Positions 39,896-48,039 of a stretch of DNA of 64,000 bases are shown here, piece by piece. The DNA lies in contig JAXEXP010000158.1 of the NCBI GenBank assembly GCA_034113365.1, positions 18,174 to 82,173 of the forward strand. Direction: 5' to 3'. Origin of the DNA: Spyradocola sp034113365 (GTDB lineage Bacteria > Bacillota > Clostridia > Christensenellales > UBA1750). A program made the translations under genes and the position numbers. Position 1 is the first letter of the stretch. Every line of letters begins with the position of its first letter. The notes beneath the pieces were generated by a model, which searched no databases, had not been told where the DNA came from, and saw nothing but the letters and a program-made list of their open reading frames with translations.

Positions 39896-40465
39896 ATGGA
39901 TAGCGCATTGCTGGTCTCCAGCAGCGACAAGGGCAGGCAGATGCTGCTGGAGCTGATGAACGGCTCGCAGCCCATGAAACTGACCACCGCATCCAGCGGC
40001 AGCGAGGCCAGACGCCTGGCCGCTGAGATCGAATACGACCTGATCATCGTCAACGCGCCGCTGTCCGACGAATACGGCGACGGTCTTTCGGCCACCCTTT
40101 CGATGGATACCTCCGCAGGCATACTGCTGATCGTGCGCGCTGAGAACGCGGACGAGGTGGCGGAAAAGGTGGAGGACATGGGTGTGATGGTGCTGGGCAA
40201 GCCCATCGGCCGGGCGATGTTCTACCAGGCCATCAAGATGGTGACGGCCGCGCGGCGCAGGGTGCTGGGCCTCAAGTCCGAAAACCTGCAGCTGCAGAAG
40301 AAGATCGACGAGATCCGCATGGTGGACCGCGCCAAGTGCGCGCTGATTCAGTATCTGTCCATGACGGAGCCGCAGGCGCACCGCTACATCGAAAAGCAGG
40401 CGATGGACCGCAGGCAGACGCGCATGCAGATCGCACAGTCCATCATCAAAATCTACGAACCATAG
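39896..40465 (+). CDS. ANTAR-domain RNA-binding antiterminator with degenerate receiver
   Basis: A 189-residue regulator. Residues 1 to about 120 have the CheY-like alternation (ALLVSSS, EYDLIIVNAPLSDEYG, ILLIVRAEN, MVLGKPIG), but the phosphoacceptor Asp is Asn53 and the acidic pair near residues 8-10 is Ser. A helix (about 125-138) leads to an ANTAR domain: RAKCALIQYLSMTEPQAHRY and AMDRRQTRMQIAQSII. ANTAR domains bind hairpins with A1/G4 hexaloops and prevent termination; such hairpins occur at 27883-27896, 31505-31520 and 33446-33465. Gene lies 51 bases after glnA and ends at a terminator. Confidence 0.9.
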   Translation: MDSALLVSSSDKGRQMLLELMNGSQPMKLTTASSGSEARRLAAEIEYDLIIVNAPLSDEYGDGLSATLSMDTSAGILLIVRAENADEVAEKVEDMGVMVLGKPIGRAMFYQAIKMVTAARRRVLGLKSENLQLQKKIDEIRMVDRAKCALIQYLSMTEPQAHRYIEKQAMDRRQTRMQIAQSIIKIYEP

Positions 40466-40467
40466 CC

Positions 40468-40492
40468 AAGGGGGATCTCTCCCCCTTTTTTT
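40468..40492 (+). terminator. Intrinsic terminator after the ANTAR gene
   Basis: AAGGGGGA, loop TCTC, then CCCCCTT followed by a run of T to 40492. It closes the nitrogen operon before pyrG. Confidence 0.9.
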
Positions 40493-40527
40493 AGTGATAA
40501 ATCAGCCACGAGAGGAGCGTTTTTTCC

Positions 40528-42129
40528 ATGAGCAAGTACATTTTCATCACCGGCGGCGTGGTTTCCGGCCTGGGCAAGGGCATCACGGCGGCCTCTCTGG
40601 GCCGCCTGCTCAAGATGCGCGGCCTGAAGGTCATCGCGCAGAAGCTCGACCCCTATGTCAACGTAGACCCCGGCACCATGAGCCCCTACCAGCATGGCGA
40701 GGTGTTTGTCACCGACGACGGCGCGGAGACCGACCTGGACCTGGGCCACTACGAGCGCTTCATCGACGAGAACCTCAACAAATACTCCAACCTGACCACC
40801 GGCAAGGTCTACTGGAACGTGCTGACCAAGGAGCGCAACGGCGACTATCTGGGCAAGACCGTGCAGGTCATCCCCCACATCACCGACGAGATCAAGCACT
40901 TCATCTACTCGGTGGGCGAAAAGAGCAGCGCCGACGTGGTGCTGACCGAGATCGGCGGCACGACGGGCGACATCGAGAGCCAGCCCTTCCTCGAGGCCAT
41001 CCGCCAGGTGTCCATTGAGCAGGGGCGCGGCAACTGCCTGTTCATCCATGTATCGCTCGTGCCCTATATCAAGTCCTCCGGCGAGCACAAGTCCAAGCCC
41101 ACCCAGCACTCCGTCAAGGAGCTGCGCTCCATGGGCATCTTCCCCGACATCATCGTCACCCGCTCGGACGAGCCCATCGATCAGGACATCCGCGACAAGA
41201 TTGCGCTGTTCTGCAACGTCAAGCCCGACTGCGTGATCGAGAACCTGACCATGCCCAGCCTCTATCAGGCGCCCATCATGCTGGAGGAAAACCACTTCTC
41301 CGACATCGTGTGCCGCGAGCTCGGCATTGACGCGCCCGCGCCCGACATGACGGAGTGGAACGAGATGCTCCACCGCATCGACAACCGCTCCCGGACCGTG
41401 CGCATCGCGCTGGTGGGCAAGTACGTGCGCCTGCACGACGCCTACCTGTCCGTGGCCGAGGCGCTGCGCCACGGCGGGTTCGAAAACGGCGCGAACGTTA
41501 CGATCGACTGGGTGGACTCCGAGAACCTGACCAGCTACAACGTGAACGAGGTGCTCAAGGACGCGGACGGCATCATCGTGCCCGGCGGCTTTGGCGACCG
41601 CGGCATCTCGGGCATGGTGGTGGCGGCGCAGTACGCGCGCGAGAACGACATTCCCTACTTTGGCATCTGCCTGGGCATGCAGATCGCGGTGATCGAGTAC
41701 GCGCGCAACGTGCTGAACTACGCCGACGCGCACTCCACCGAGTTCGCGCCCGAGAGCGCCCATCCCGTGATCGACCTGATGCCCGACCAGCAGGGCAACC
41801 TGCCCAAGGGCGGTACGATGCGCCTGGGCGCGTACCCCTGCCGCATCGTCCCCGGCACGCTGATGGCGCGCGTCTACGGCCGCACAGACATCTCCGAGCG
41901 CCATCGCCACCGCTACGAGTTCAACAACGCGTTCCGCGAGGAGTTCATCTCGCATGGCCTGCGCGTGGTGGGCACCTCGCCCGACGAGCGGCTGGTGGAG
42001 GCCGTGGAGATCCCCGGCAAGCGCTTCTACATCGGCGTGCAGTTCCACCCCGAGTTCAAGTCCCGCCCCAACAAGGCGCACCCGCTGTTCCGCGAGTTCA
42101 TCCGCGCCTCGCTGGACAAGCCCGAGTAA
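40528..42129 (+). CDS. pyrG: CTP synthase
   Basis: A 533-residue enzyme converting UTP, ATP and glutamine to CTP. The N-terminal synthetase domain starts YIFITGGVVSGLGKGITAAS (ATP loop) and contains DVVLTEIGGTTGDIES; the C-terminal amidotransferase has the nucleophile in FGICLGMQIAVIEYARN and the His/Glu pair in VQFHPEFKSRP. Length is normal. GAGAGGAG precedes the ATG. It uses glutamine, which fits its place after the nitrogen genes, though a terminator separates it from them. Confidence 0.97.
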   Translation: MSKYIFITGGVVSGLGKGITAASLGRLLKMRGLKVIAQKLDPYVNVDPGTMSPYQHGEVFVTDDGAETDLDLGHYERFIDENLNKYSNLTTGKVYWNVLTKERNGDYLGKTVQVIPHITDEIKHFIYSVGEKSSADVVLTEIGGTTGDIESQPFLEAIRQVSIEQGRGNCLFIHVSLVPYIKSSGEHKSKPTQHSVKELRSMGIFPDIIVTRSDEPIDQDIRDKIALFCNVKPDCVIENLTMPSLYQAPIMLEENHFSDIVCRELGIDAPAPDMTEWNEMLHRIDNRSRTVRIALVGKYVRLHDAYLSVAEALRHGGFENGANVTIDWVDSENLTSYNVNEVLKDADGIIVPGGFGDRGISGMVVAAQYARENDIPYFGICLGMQIAVIEYARNVLNYADAHSTEFAPESAHPVIDLMPDQQGNLPKGGTMRLGAYPCRIVPGTLMARVYGRTDISERHRHRYEFNNAFREEFISHGLRVVGTSPDERLVEAVEIPGKRFYIGVQFHPEFKSRPNKAHPLFREFIRASLDKPE

Positions 42130-42169
42130 GATCGCTCCCCCCGCAAACACACATCCAAGGAGGAACCCC

Positions 42170-43360
42170 ATGCGCATCAACGCAAACTACCGCAACATCA
42201 AGGACAGCTACCTGTTTTCCACGATCGGAAAGAAAGTGTCGGCGTTCACCGCCGCGCACCCCGAGGCCGACGTGATCCGCCTGGGCATCGGCGACGTGAC
42301 GCGCCCGCTCAGCCCCGCCGTGGTGGAGGCGATGGCCAACGCCGCGCGCGAGCTGGGTACGCCCGAGGGCTTCCACGGCTACATCCCCTCCGAGCAGGGC
42401 TATTTCTTCCTGCGCGAGGCCATCGCGAGCTACTACGCGGGCCACGGCGTGATGCTCTCCCCCGACGAGATCTTCATCAGCGACGGCGCCAAGAGCGACC
42501 TTGGCAACCTGCTGGATCTGTTCGACGCGGACAACACCGTGCTCATCCCCGACCCCGTCTACCCCGCCTACGTCGACGCCAACGTCATGGCCGGCCGCCG
42601 CGTGGTCTACTGCGACGCCACGGTAGAGAACGGCTTCCTGCCGCTGCCCTACGACAGCGTCCGCGCAGACCTCATCTACATCTGCTCGCCCAACAACCCC
42701 CCCGGCGCGGTGTACGGCCGCGAGGGGCTGAAAAAATGGGTGGACTACGCGCTTAAAAACGACGCGATCCTGCTCTTTGACGCGGCCTACGAGGCCTTCA
42801 TCGGCGATCCCGCGCTGCCCCGCTCCATCTACGAGATCGAGGGCGCGGCGCAGTGTGCCATCGAGGTGTGCTCCTTCTCCAAGATGGCGGGCTTCACCGG
42901 CACGCGCTGCGGCTGGACGGTGGTGCCGGAGGCGCTGGTGCGCGAGGGCATGAGCCTCAACCGCATGTGGATGCGCCGCCAGACCACCAAGTACAACGGC
43001 ACGCCCTACGTCATCCATCGCGCGGCCGAGGCGGTGTTCACGGACGAGGGCTACCGCCAGTGCATGGAGTCCATCGCCTATTATAAGGAAAACGCCCGCA
43101 TCATGGCCGGCACGCTGGATCGGCTGGGCATCTTCTACACCGGCGGCGTCAACTCGCCCTACATCTGGCTGCGCTGCCCGGGCGGGCTGGACAGCTGGAC
43201 GTTCTTCGACAAGCTGCTGGAGCAGGCCAACGTGGTGGGCACGCCCGGCGAGGGCTTCGGCGCGAACGGCGAGGGCTTCTTCCGCCTGACCGCCTTCAAC
43301 ACCCGCGAAAAGACCGCCGAGGCCATGCAGCGCTTCGAGCGCCTCGCGCGCAGCCTGTAA
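42170..43360 (+). CDS. dapL: LL-diaminopimelate aminotransferase
   Basis: A 396-residue PLP-dependent class I aminotransferase. The N-terminus INANYRNIKDSYLFSTIGKK and LGIGDVTRPLSPAVVEAM are characteristic of DapL, which converts tetrahydrodipicolinate directly to LL-diaminopimelate for lysine and cell wall. The PLP lysine lies in EVCSFSKMAGFTGTRCGW. CAAGGAGG precedes the ATG, 40 bases after pyrG. It uses glutamate as amino donor, linking it to the nitrogen block. Confidence 0.95.
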   Translation: MRINANYRNIKDSYLFSTIGKKVSAFTAAHPEADVIRLGIGDVTRPLSPAVVEAMANAARELGTPEGFHGYIPSEQGYFFLREAIASYYAGHGVMLSPDEIFISDGAKSDLGNLLDLFDADNTVLIPDPVYPAYVDANVMAGRRVVYCDATVENGFLPLPYDSVRADLIYICSPNNPPGAVYGREGLKKWVDYALKNDAILLFDAAYEAFIGDPALPRSIYEIEGAAQCAIEVCSFSKMAGFTGTRCGWTVVPEALVREGMSLNRMWMRRQTTKYNGTPYVIHRAAEAVFTDEGYRQCMESIAYYKENARIMAGTLDRLGIFYTGGVNSPYIWLRCPGGLDSWTFFDKLLEQANVVGTPGEGFGANGEGFFRLTAFNTREKTAEAMQRFERLARSL

Positions 43361-43373
43361 AAGACCGCGTTTT

Positions 43374-43414
43374 ACGCCCGGATGGGAGCTTTCCCCGTCC
43401 GGGCGTTGCATTTT
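43374..43414 (+). terminator. Intrinsic terminator after dapL
   Basis: ACGCCCGGATGGG pairs with CCCCGTCCGGGCGT (43374-43406) with slight mismatch, followed by TGCATTTT. Moderate T-run. Confidence 0.7.
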
Positions 43415-43475
43415 GCGGCGGTTTCTGGTATACCTGATTGCAGAATACAGCCTGTCGGGGGTGCGGAAACTAACC

Positions 43476-43964
43476 ATGTTTGCTATTCTATCGATCCGCG
43501 ACGCGGCGGCGGCGCAGCTGACGAACGCCGGGGATGAGTCCTGGGCGGCGCGTTTGCGCGAACTGCCGCCGGAGCGCATCCACATCGCCGTGTGCGTCGA
43601 GCCGTATCTGACCCGCATCTTCACCGGGGAAAAGACGCTGGAATCCCGCCTGGCGCGGCATCGCGTCGCGCCGTGGCATCGGGTCAGGGCGGGAGATGCG
43701 GTGCTGCTGAAGCGCTCCGGCGGGCCGGTCGTGGGCGGGTTCGAGGTTTCGGCGTGCGATTTTATTGAGATCGGCGACATCGAAGCATTCTGGGCGCGAT
43801 ACGGCGATGCGCTGTGCGTGGGCGAGGATTTCCGGCAGCGCAAGCGGGCCAGCCGCTATGCCACGCTGCTCACGGTGGGACGCCCCTTTTCGCTGCCCGA
43901 GCCCATCCCCTGCCGGGAGAAAAACCGGCGGTCGTGGATCGATTTTCCGCAGGAACAGCCATAA
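43476..43964 (+). CDS. ASCH/PUA-like domain protein
   Basis: A 162-residue protein. The segment IAVCVEPYLTRIFTGEKTLESRLA, followed by APWHRVRAGDAVLLKRSGGPVVGGFEV, is the pattern of the ASCH domain, a PUA-like beta-barrel proposed to bind RNA or modified bases. I chose the ATG of MFAILSIRD; a longer frame would start with TTG inside the dapL terminator. The ribosome site (GCGGAAA) is weak. No function is assigned. The thioesterase gene follows 12 bases on. Confidence 0.65.
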   Translation: MFAILSIRDAAAAQLTNAGDESWAARLRELPPERIHIAVCVEPYLTRIFTGEKTLESRLARHRVAPWHRVRAGDAVLLKRSGGPVVGGFEVSACDFIEIGDIEAFWARYGDALCVGEDFRQRKRASRYATLLTVGRPFSLPEPIPCREKNRRSWIDFPQEQP

Positions 43965-43976
43965 CGGAGGGATCTT

Positions 43977-44453
43977 ATGACAATGGAAGCAAAGCCGGCG
44001 CGGCTGTCACGCACGGTGCAGACGCAGATCGTGCTCAACGAGCACATCAACGGCGCAGGTCGCCTGTTCGGCGGGCGGCTGATGGAGTGGATCGACATCG
44101 TTGCGGGCGTGGCGGCGCGGCGGCATTCCGGGCGCAACGTGACCACCGCGTCGGTGGACACGCTGTCCTTCAAGGCGCCCGCGTACCTCAACGACACGGT
44201 GTCCATCGAGGGCGTGGTGACCTGCACCGGGCGCACGTCGATGGAGGTGCGCGTGGACACCTACGTCGAGGCGCTGGACGGGCAGCGCAGCATGATCAAC
44301 CGCGCGTATCTGGTGCTGGTGGCGCTGGACGCGCAGGGGCATCCCACTCCCGTACCCCCTCTGCTGGCCGAGACCGACGAGGAACGGGCCGAGCAAGAGG
44401 CGGGTCTGCGCCGCAATGCGCTGCGCAAACAGCGTCAGAAGGAACAATTTTAG
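43977..44453 (+). CDS. Acyl-CoA thioesterase (hotdog fold, YciA/BACH type)
   Basis: A 158-residue hotdog-fold enzyme. LNEHINGAGRLFGGRLMEWID is the conserved motif of the acyl-CoA hydrolase group (NxxGxxFGGxLMxWxD), followed by ASVDTLSFKAPAYLNDTVSIEG. A basic C-terminal tail (LRRNALRKQRQKEQF) is typical of some Gram-positive members. It releases free acid from acyl-CoA. ACGGAGG supports the ATG. Probably cotranscribed with the ASCH gene. Confidence 0.88.
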   Translation: MTMEAKPARLSRTVQTQIVLNEHINGAGRLFGGRLMEWIDIVAGVAARRHSGRNVTTASVDTLSFKAPAYLNDTVSIEGVVTCTGRTSMEVRVDTYVEALDGQRSMINRAYLVLVALDAQGHPTPVPPLLAETDEERAEQEAGLRRNALRKQRQKEQF

Positions 44454-44472
44454 GGATTCTCAAAAATAATTC

Positions 44473-44502
44473 TTGACATTCCTCCCCGTTTTTTGGTATG
44501 CT
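44473..44502 (+). promoter_or_regulatory. Promoter of the AAC(3)-like gene group
   Basis: -35 TTGACA (44473-44478), 18-base spacer, -10 TATGCT (44497-44502), ahead of the gene at 44539 and probably serving the following four genes. Confidence 0.75.
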
Positions 44503-44538
44503 CGGATTCCATTTTTTCACACAAAAGGAGAGGTTTTC

Positions 44539-45279
44539 ATGGAAAACGTCACGAAAAACGACCTGCTTGCCGCGCTGCGCGCGCTGGGCGTGCGTCCCGG
44601 GGACGTGCTGGAGGTGCACAGCTCGCTGAGCAGCTTCGGGCACGTGGAGGGCGGCGCGGAAACCGTGGTAGCGGCGCTCAAGGAGGCGGTGACCGAGGAG
44701 GGCACGCTGTTCATGCCGGCGCTGCGCCTGTCGCCGCCCGTGCCGCTGACGGACGAGGACAGGGCGCTGGGGCTGACGAGCAGGATCCGCATCCTGCCGC
44801 CCGACGCGCCGCGCACCGCGATGGGCGCCATCGCCGACCTGTTCCGCGTGCAGGAGGGCACGGTGGTGTCGGACGGCGTGTTCCGCGTGGCGGCGTGGGG
44901 CAAACACGCGGGCGAGGCGCTGACCGGCGGGCTGGACTATGTGATCGCCAACGGCGGAAAAGCGCTGCTGATGGGCGTGGACATCTACCGGCTGACGGCG
45001 ATGCACTACGTCGAGGACGCGCTGCCGCAGAAGGTGCGCGACGTTTTCGCCCCCTCCGCCGAGGCGCTGCGCCGCTACCCGGAGGACGAATGGCTCATCG
45101 AGGCGGGCGAGCCGCCCATCAAGGCGTGGTACACCATTCAGGATCGCGCCTATGCGCGCGGGCTGATCCAGGAGATGCGCGTGGGCGCGAGCCGCTGGAT
45201 GGTCCTGCCCGTGCGCAACGTGACCGAGCTGTACCGGCAGGCGCTGCTGACCGAGGGTAGCGCGCTGTACGGCCTGTAA
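44539..45279 (+). CDS. AAC(3) family N-acetyltransferase
   Basis: A 246-residue protein of the Antibiotic_NAT family. GDVLEVHSSLSSFGHVEGGAETVVAAL and EEGTLFMPALRLSPPVP match the N-terminal half, and the family's His-Glu region follows at MHYVEDALP. Characterised members acetylate the 3-amino group of aminoglycosides, but many chromosomal homologues act on other amines, so resistance should not be assumed. AAAGGAGAGG precedes the ATG. Length is slightly below resistance enzymes (about 270). Confidence 0.83.
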   Translation: MENVTKNDLLAALRALGVRPGDVLEVHSSLSSFGHVEGGAETVVAALKEAVTEEGTLFMPALRLSPPVPLTDEDRALGLTSRIRILPPDAPRTAMGAIADLFRVQEGTVVSDGVFRVAAWGKHAGEALTGGLDYVIANGGKALLMGVDIYRLTAMHYVEDALPQKVRDVFAPSAEALRRYPEDEWLIEAGEPPIKAWYTIQDRAYARGLIQEMRVGASRWMVLPVRNVTELYRQALLTEGSALYGL

Positions 45280-45300
45280 CACACAGAAAGGAAGCCTACG

Positions 45301-45801
45301 ATGCGAAGAAGCGACCGACAGATCACCGACCTTGCCGCCATCCGAACCATACTGGAGGGCGAAAACCACCTGCACCTGGGCCTTGCGGACGGCAGGATGC
45401 CCTATGTGGTGCCGATGAGTTACGGCTACACGCTGGACGACGAAGGCAGGCTGACGTTCCACCTGCACTGCGCCGACGAGGGCGAAAAGCTGGACATCCT
45501 GCGCCGCAACCCGCAGGTGTGCTTTGAGGTGTCGCGTCAGGTGCGCATCGTGCCCAGCGACACCACGGACAAGTGGACGGCGAAGTACCGCAGCGTGGTC
45601 GGCTTTGGCCGCGCGGTGATCGAGCAGACGCGGCAGGAGAAGGAGCGCTCGCTGACGGTGCTGCTGCGCCACCTGGGCTACGAGGGCGAAGCGCAGTTCC
45701 GCGGGGAGATCGTGGACCGCATCGTGACCATCCGCATCGAGGCGGAAAGCTACACGGGCAAGAGCAACATCAAGCCCGGCGAGGAGGGCTGCGTGCGATG
45801 A
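45301..45801 (+). CDS. Pyridoxamine 5'-phosphate oxidase-like flavoprotein (NimA-like)
   Basis: A 166-residue split-barrel flavoprotein. MRRSDRQITDLAAIRTILEG is the usual opening of the NimA-related group, followed by MPYVVPMSYGYTLDD and FHLHCADEGEKLDILRRNPQVCFEV. Some relatives reduce 5-nitroimidazoles; most have unknown substrates. GAAAGGAAG supports the start. Its stop overlaps the start of the DUF523 gene by four bases. Confidence 0.85.
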   Translation: MRRSDRQITDLAAIRTILEGENHLHLGLADGRMPYVVPMSYGYTLDDEGRLTFHLHCADEGEKLDILRRNPQVCFEVSRQVRIVPSDTTDKWTAKYRSVVGFGRAVIEQTRQEKERSLTVLLRHLGYEGEAQFRGEIVDRIVTIRIEAESYTGKSNIKPGEEGCVR

Positions 45802-46277
45802 GGGTGCTGGTCAGCGCGTGTCTGCTGGGCGCGCGGTGCCGCTACGACGGCGCGAGCAAGCCGCTGCCGGGGCTGGAGCGCCTGCTGGACGCCATCGACC
45901 CGGTGCCGGTCTGCCCGGAACAGCTGGGCGGGCTGCCCACGCCGCGCACCCCCGCCGAGCGCTGCGGCGACCGCGTCGTCACGCGCGACGGAACGGACGT
46001 CACCGCGCAGTACGAGCGCGGCGCGCAGGAGGCGCTGCGTCTGGCGCAGCTGACGGGCTGCACGCTGGCGCTTCTAAAAGAAAAAAGCCCCTCCTGCGGC
46101 TGCGGGCGCATCTACGACGGCACGCACACGGGCACGCTCACCGACGGCAATGGCGTCGCCGCGGAACTGCTGCTGCAAAACGGCGTCCACGTGTTTGGCG
46201 AAACGCAGCTGGATGCACTGCTGGACAGTCTGGCAGCCCGGGGAAAAAACGAGGGAGGAGAAGGAGGTTTGCAATGA
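45798..46277 (+). CDS. DUF523 family protein
   Basis: A 159-residue cysteine-containing protein of DUF523. LVSACLLGARCRYDGASKP and LLKEKSPSCGCGRIYDGT are its two signature stretches; the cysteines may bind metal or act in catalysis. The family is widespread and still without a settled function. It begins in the overlap ATGA with the flavoprotein and ends in the same way with the methyltransferase, so all three are translationally coupled. Confidence 0.85.
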   Translation: MRVLVSACLLGARCRYDGASKPLPGLERLLDAIDPVPVCPEQLGGLPTPRTPAERCGDRVVTRDGTDVTAQYERGAQEALRLAQLTGCTLALLKEKSPSCGCGRIYDGTHTGTLTDGNGVAAELLLQNGVHVFGETQLDALLDSLAARGKNEGGEGGLQ

Positions 46278-47044
46278 AACCGATGGCAAGCGACTGGTAC
46301 AAGAAGATCTGGACGCTGAGCATTCAGGATATGTCCTGGGTGGAAGATACGGCTCGTCAGGTGGATTTTCTGATTGAGAAGCTGGAACTGAAAGGGAATG
46401 AAAACATACTGGACCTGGCCTGCGGATTTGGCCGTCATTCCCTGGAGCTTGCGCGCCGGGGCTTTGAGGTAACGGGCGTTGACATTACCCCGGCCTATAT
46501 CGAGTATGCCGCAGCGCAGGCGCAAGCGGAGAATCTGAACGCCAGATTTATCTGCTCCGACATTCGGGACGTTGCCTTTGCGGAGCAATTTGACGTCGTG
46601 CTGAACATGGCGGACGGGGCCATAGGCTACCTTGAAAACGAGGAGGAAAACCGGAAAATTTTTCAGGTGGTATCCAACGCGCTGAAGCCGGGCGGAAAGC
46701 ACTTCATGGACATCATGAACGGAGGCTATGCGGAAAGCCATTTCCCCTGCAGACTGTGGGAAGCGGGAGAAAAGTGCCTTACCCTATCCAACTTTGAATG
46801 GGATGCAAAGAAAAAGATTTTGATTTACGGTCAGGTGGACTATCCCTATGGCGAACCGCTTTATAAGCCTGATATGCAGGAAGGCAACCCGATCCGGCTT
46901 TATACGCGGGAAGAAATAGAGTCCATTTTCGGGGAGCTGAACATGAAGGTAATGGATTGCTGCGCAGATTTCAGCGGCACACCGGCATCGGATAACCATA
47001 TTCAGCTGATGGTTTGCTCCCGGAAACAATCATCTGTTGAGTGA
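46274..47044 (+). CDS. Class I SAM-dependent methyltransferase
   Basis: A 256-residue methyltransferase. SAM motif I is ILDLACGFGRHSLELARRG, then VTGVDITPAYIEYA and ALKPGGKHFMDIMNGG. The C-terminal beta region (YGQVDYPYGEPLYKPDMQEG) resembles the Methyltransf_25 type with a lipocalin-like end. AAGGAGG precedes the ATG that overlaps the DUF523 stop. The gene uses more AT-ending codons than its neighbours, which hints at separate ancestry. Substrate unknown. Confidence 0.83.
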   Translation: MKPMASDWYKKIWTLSIQDMSWVEDTARQVDFLIEKLELKGNENILDLACGFGRHSLELARRGFEVTGVDITPAYIEYAAAQAQAENLNARFICSDIRDVAFAEQFDVVLNMADGAIGYLENEEENRKIFQVVSNALKPGGKHFMDIMNGGYAESHFPCRLWEAGEKCLTLSNFEWDAKKKILIYGQVDYPYGEPLYKPDMQEGNPIRLYTREEIESIFGELNMKVMDCCADFSGTPASDNHIQLMVCSRKQSSVE

Positions 47045-47070
47045 AAAACATGGAGCTCTGACAAAGACAA

Positions 47071-47112
47071 ACAGGGAACCCGTCCTTTTGGGCGAGTTCC
47101 CTGTCTTTTTTG
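47071..47112 (+). terminator. Intrinsic terminator after the methyltransferase
   Basis: ACAGGGAAC/GTTCCCTGT stem with a further inner pairing CCGTCC/GGGCGA region, followed by CTTTTTT. Ends the unit that began at 44539. Confidence 0.88.
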
Positions 47113-47129
47113 GGGAAAACCGTCAGCGC

Positions 47130-47306
47130 TTACTTGGCGCGGTAGCTCGAGCAGTTGGTCTCGTTCTCGGCCTTGCCGTCGTGGCAGTCGCAGCAGGGCT
47201 TGACGTTGATGGCGGACAGCGTGCAGGTGCAGGCCTGCTTGTCGTTGTAGGCACAGGAATCCACATGGCAGTTGATGCTCTGATGACCGGTTGCTTTGTT
47301 CTGCAT
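47130..47306 (-). CDS. DUF1540 small cysteine-rich protein
   Basis: A 58-residue protein from an ATG behind GGAGGT. It carries nine cysteines arranged INCHVDSCAY, ACTCTLSAINV, PCCDCHDG and TNCSSY, the DUF1540 pattern common in Clostridia and usually present in one to three copies. It probably binds a metal ion; the role is not known. It stands alone, converging with the methyltransferase terminator. Confidence 0.85.
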   Translation of the reverse strand: MQNKATGHQSINCHVDSCAYNDKQACTCTLSAINVKPCCDCHDGKAENETNCSSYRAK

Positions 47307-47362
47307 GAACTTTTACCTCCTTGCTTTGGTTGCAAGGCTAGTATGTCCGCGCACGCCGCGCG

Positions 47363-47941
47363 CTATTCCGCCCGGGCTGACAGCTTCTGCACGTCCTGCC
47401 ATTGTTTTCCAAGCGAATCAAAAGGCACGGGGTCGGCGGGCTGCTCCTGCCGCGCGGTCAGGTGCTTTACGTAGTATTTGACGTCGTGCCACGCGCCCTG
47501 CTTGTAGCCCGCCTGCGGATAGGTCATCGCAAGAGAGAAGCCCATGTGCTCGTGGAAGCGCTCGGAGGGCAGGTTTGGGCAGCCCAGCACCGCCACCGCG
47601 TCGCAGAAGCCCTGCACAGCGAGTATGCGCAGCAGCGCGTTGTAGAGCCTGGTTGCGCAGCCGTTTCTATGGCAGTCCTGGCGGACGTAGATGGTGGTCT
47701 CGCACAGCCACTGGTACGCCCTGCGCTCGTGGAAGAAGTGCGCGTAGGCATAGCCCAGAATCTCGCCATTCTCCTCCAGCACGAGATAGGGGAAGAAGCG
47801 CTGGATGCCGCGCATCCGCTCGCGGAACTCCTCTTCGGTGGGCGGTTTGGTCTCAAAGGTATAGCAGCTGCCCGTGACGTAGGGCGTGTAGATGGCAAGC
47901 AGCGCGGGGGCGTCCCCGGGCGCGGCGATGCGCAGCGGCAT
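47363..47941 (-). CDS. GNAT acetyltransferase, phosphinothricin acetyltransferase-like
   Basis: A 192-residue acetyltransferase close to the PAT/MnaT group: IYTPYVTGSCYTFETKPPTEEEF is the conserved N-terminal stretch, TIYVRQDCHRNGCATRLYNALL the acetyl-CoA loop and FHEHMGFSLAMTYPQAGYKQG the end of the fold. Known members acetylate methionine sulfoximine, phosphinothricin or methionine sulfone, all glutamate analogues. The ATG at 47941 has GGAGGAA; the longer frame lacks a site. Confidence 0.85.
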   Translation of the reverse strand: MPLRIAAPGDAPALLAIYTPYVTGSCYTFETKPPTEEEFRERMRGIQRFFPYLVLEENGEILGYAYAHFFHERRAYQWLCETTIYVRQDCHRNGCATRLYNALLRILAVQGFCDAVAVLGCPNLPSERFHEHMGFSLAMTYPQAGYKQGAWHDVKYYVKHLTARQEQPADPVPFDSLGKQWQDVQKLSARAE

Positions 47942-48039
47942 GGCGGTTTCCTCCATTCTGTCAAAAAAAAGCAAAGCGCAGGGCGCGGTGCGGCGGCTCT
48001 GCGCCCCGTTGCGCCCTGCACGGAAAATGCGGTTGTGGT

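Noticed and set aside
43413..43475. N-terminal extension of the ASCH protein from a TTG
   Set aside because: It would start inside the dapL terminator and has no ribosome site.
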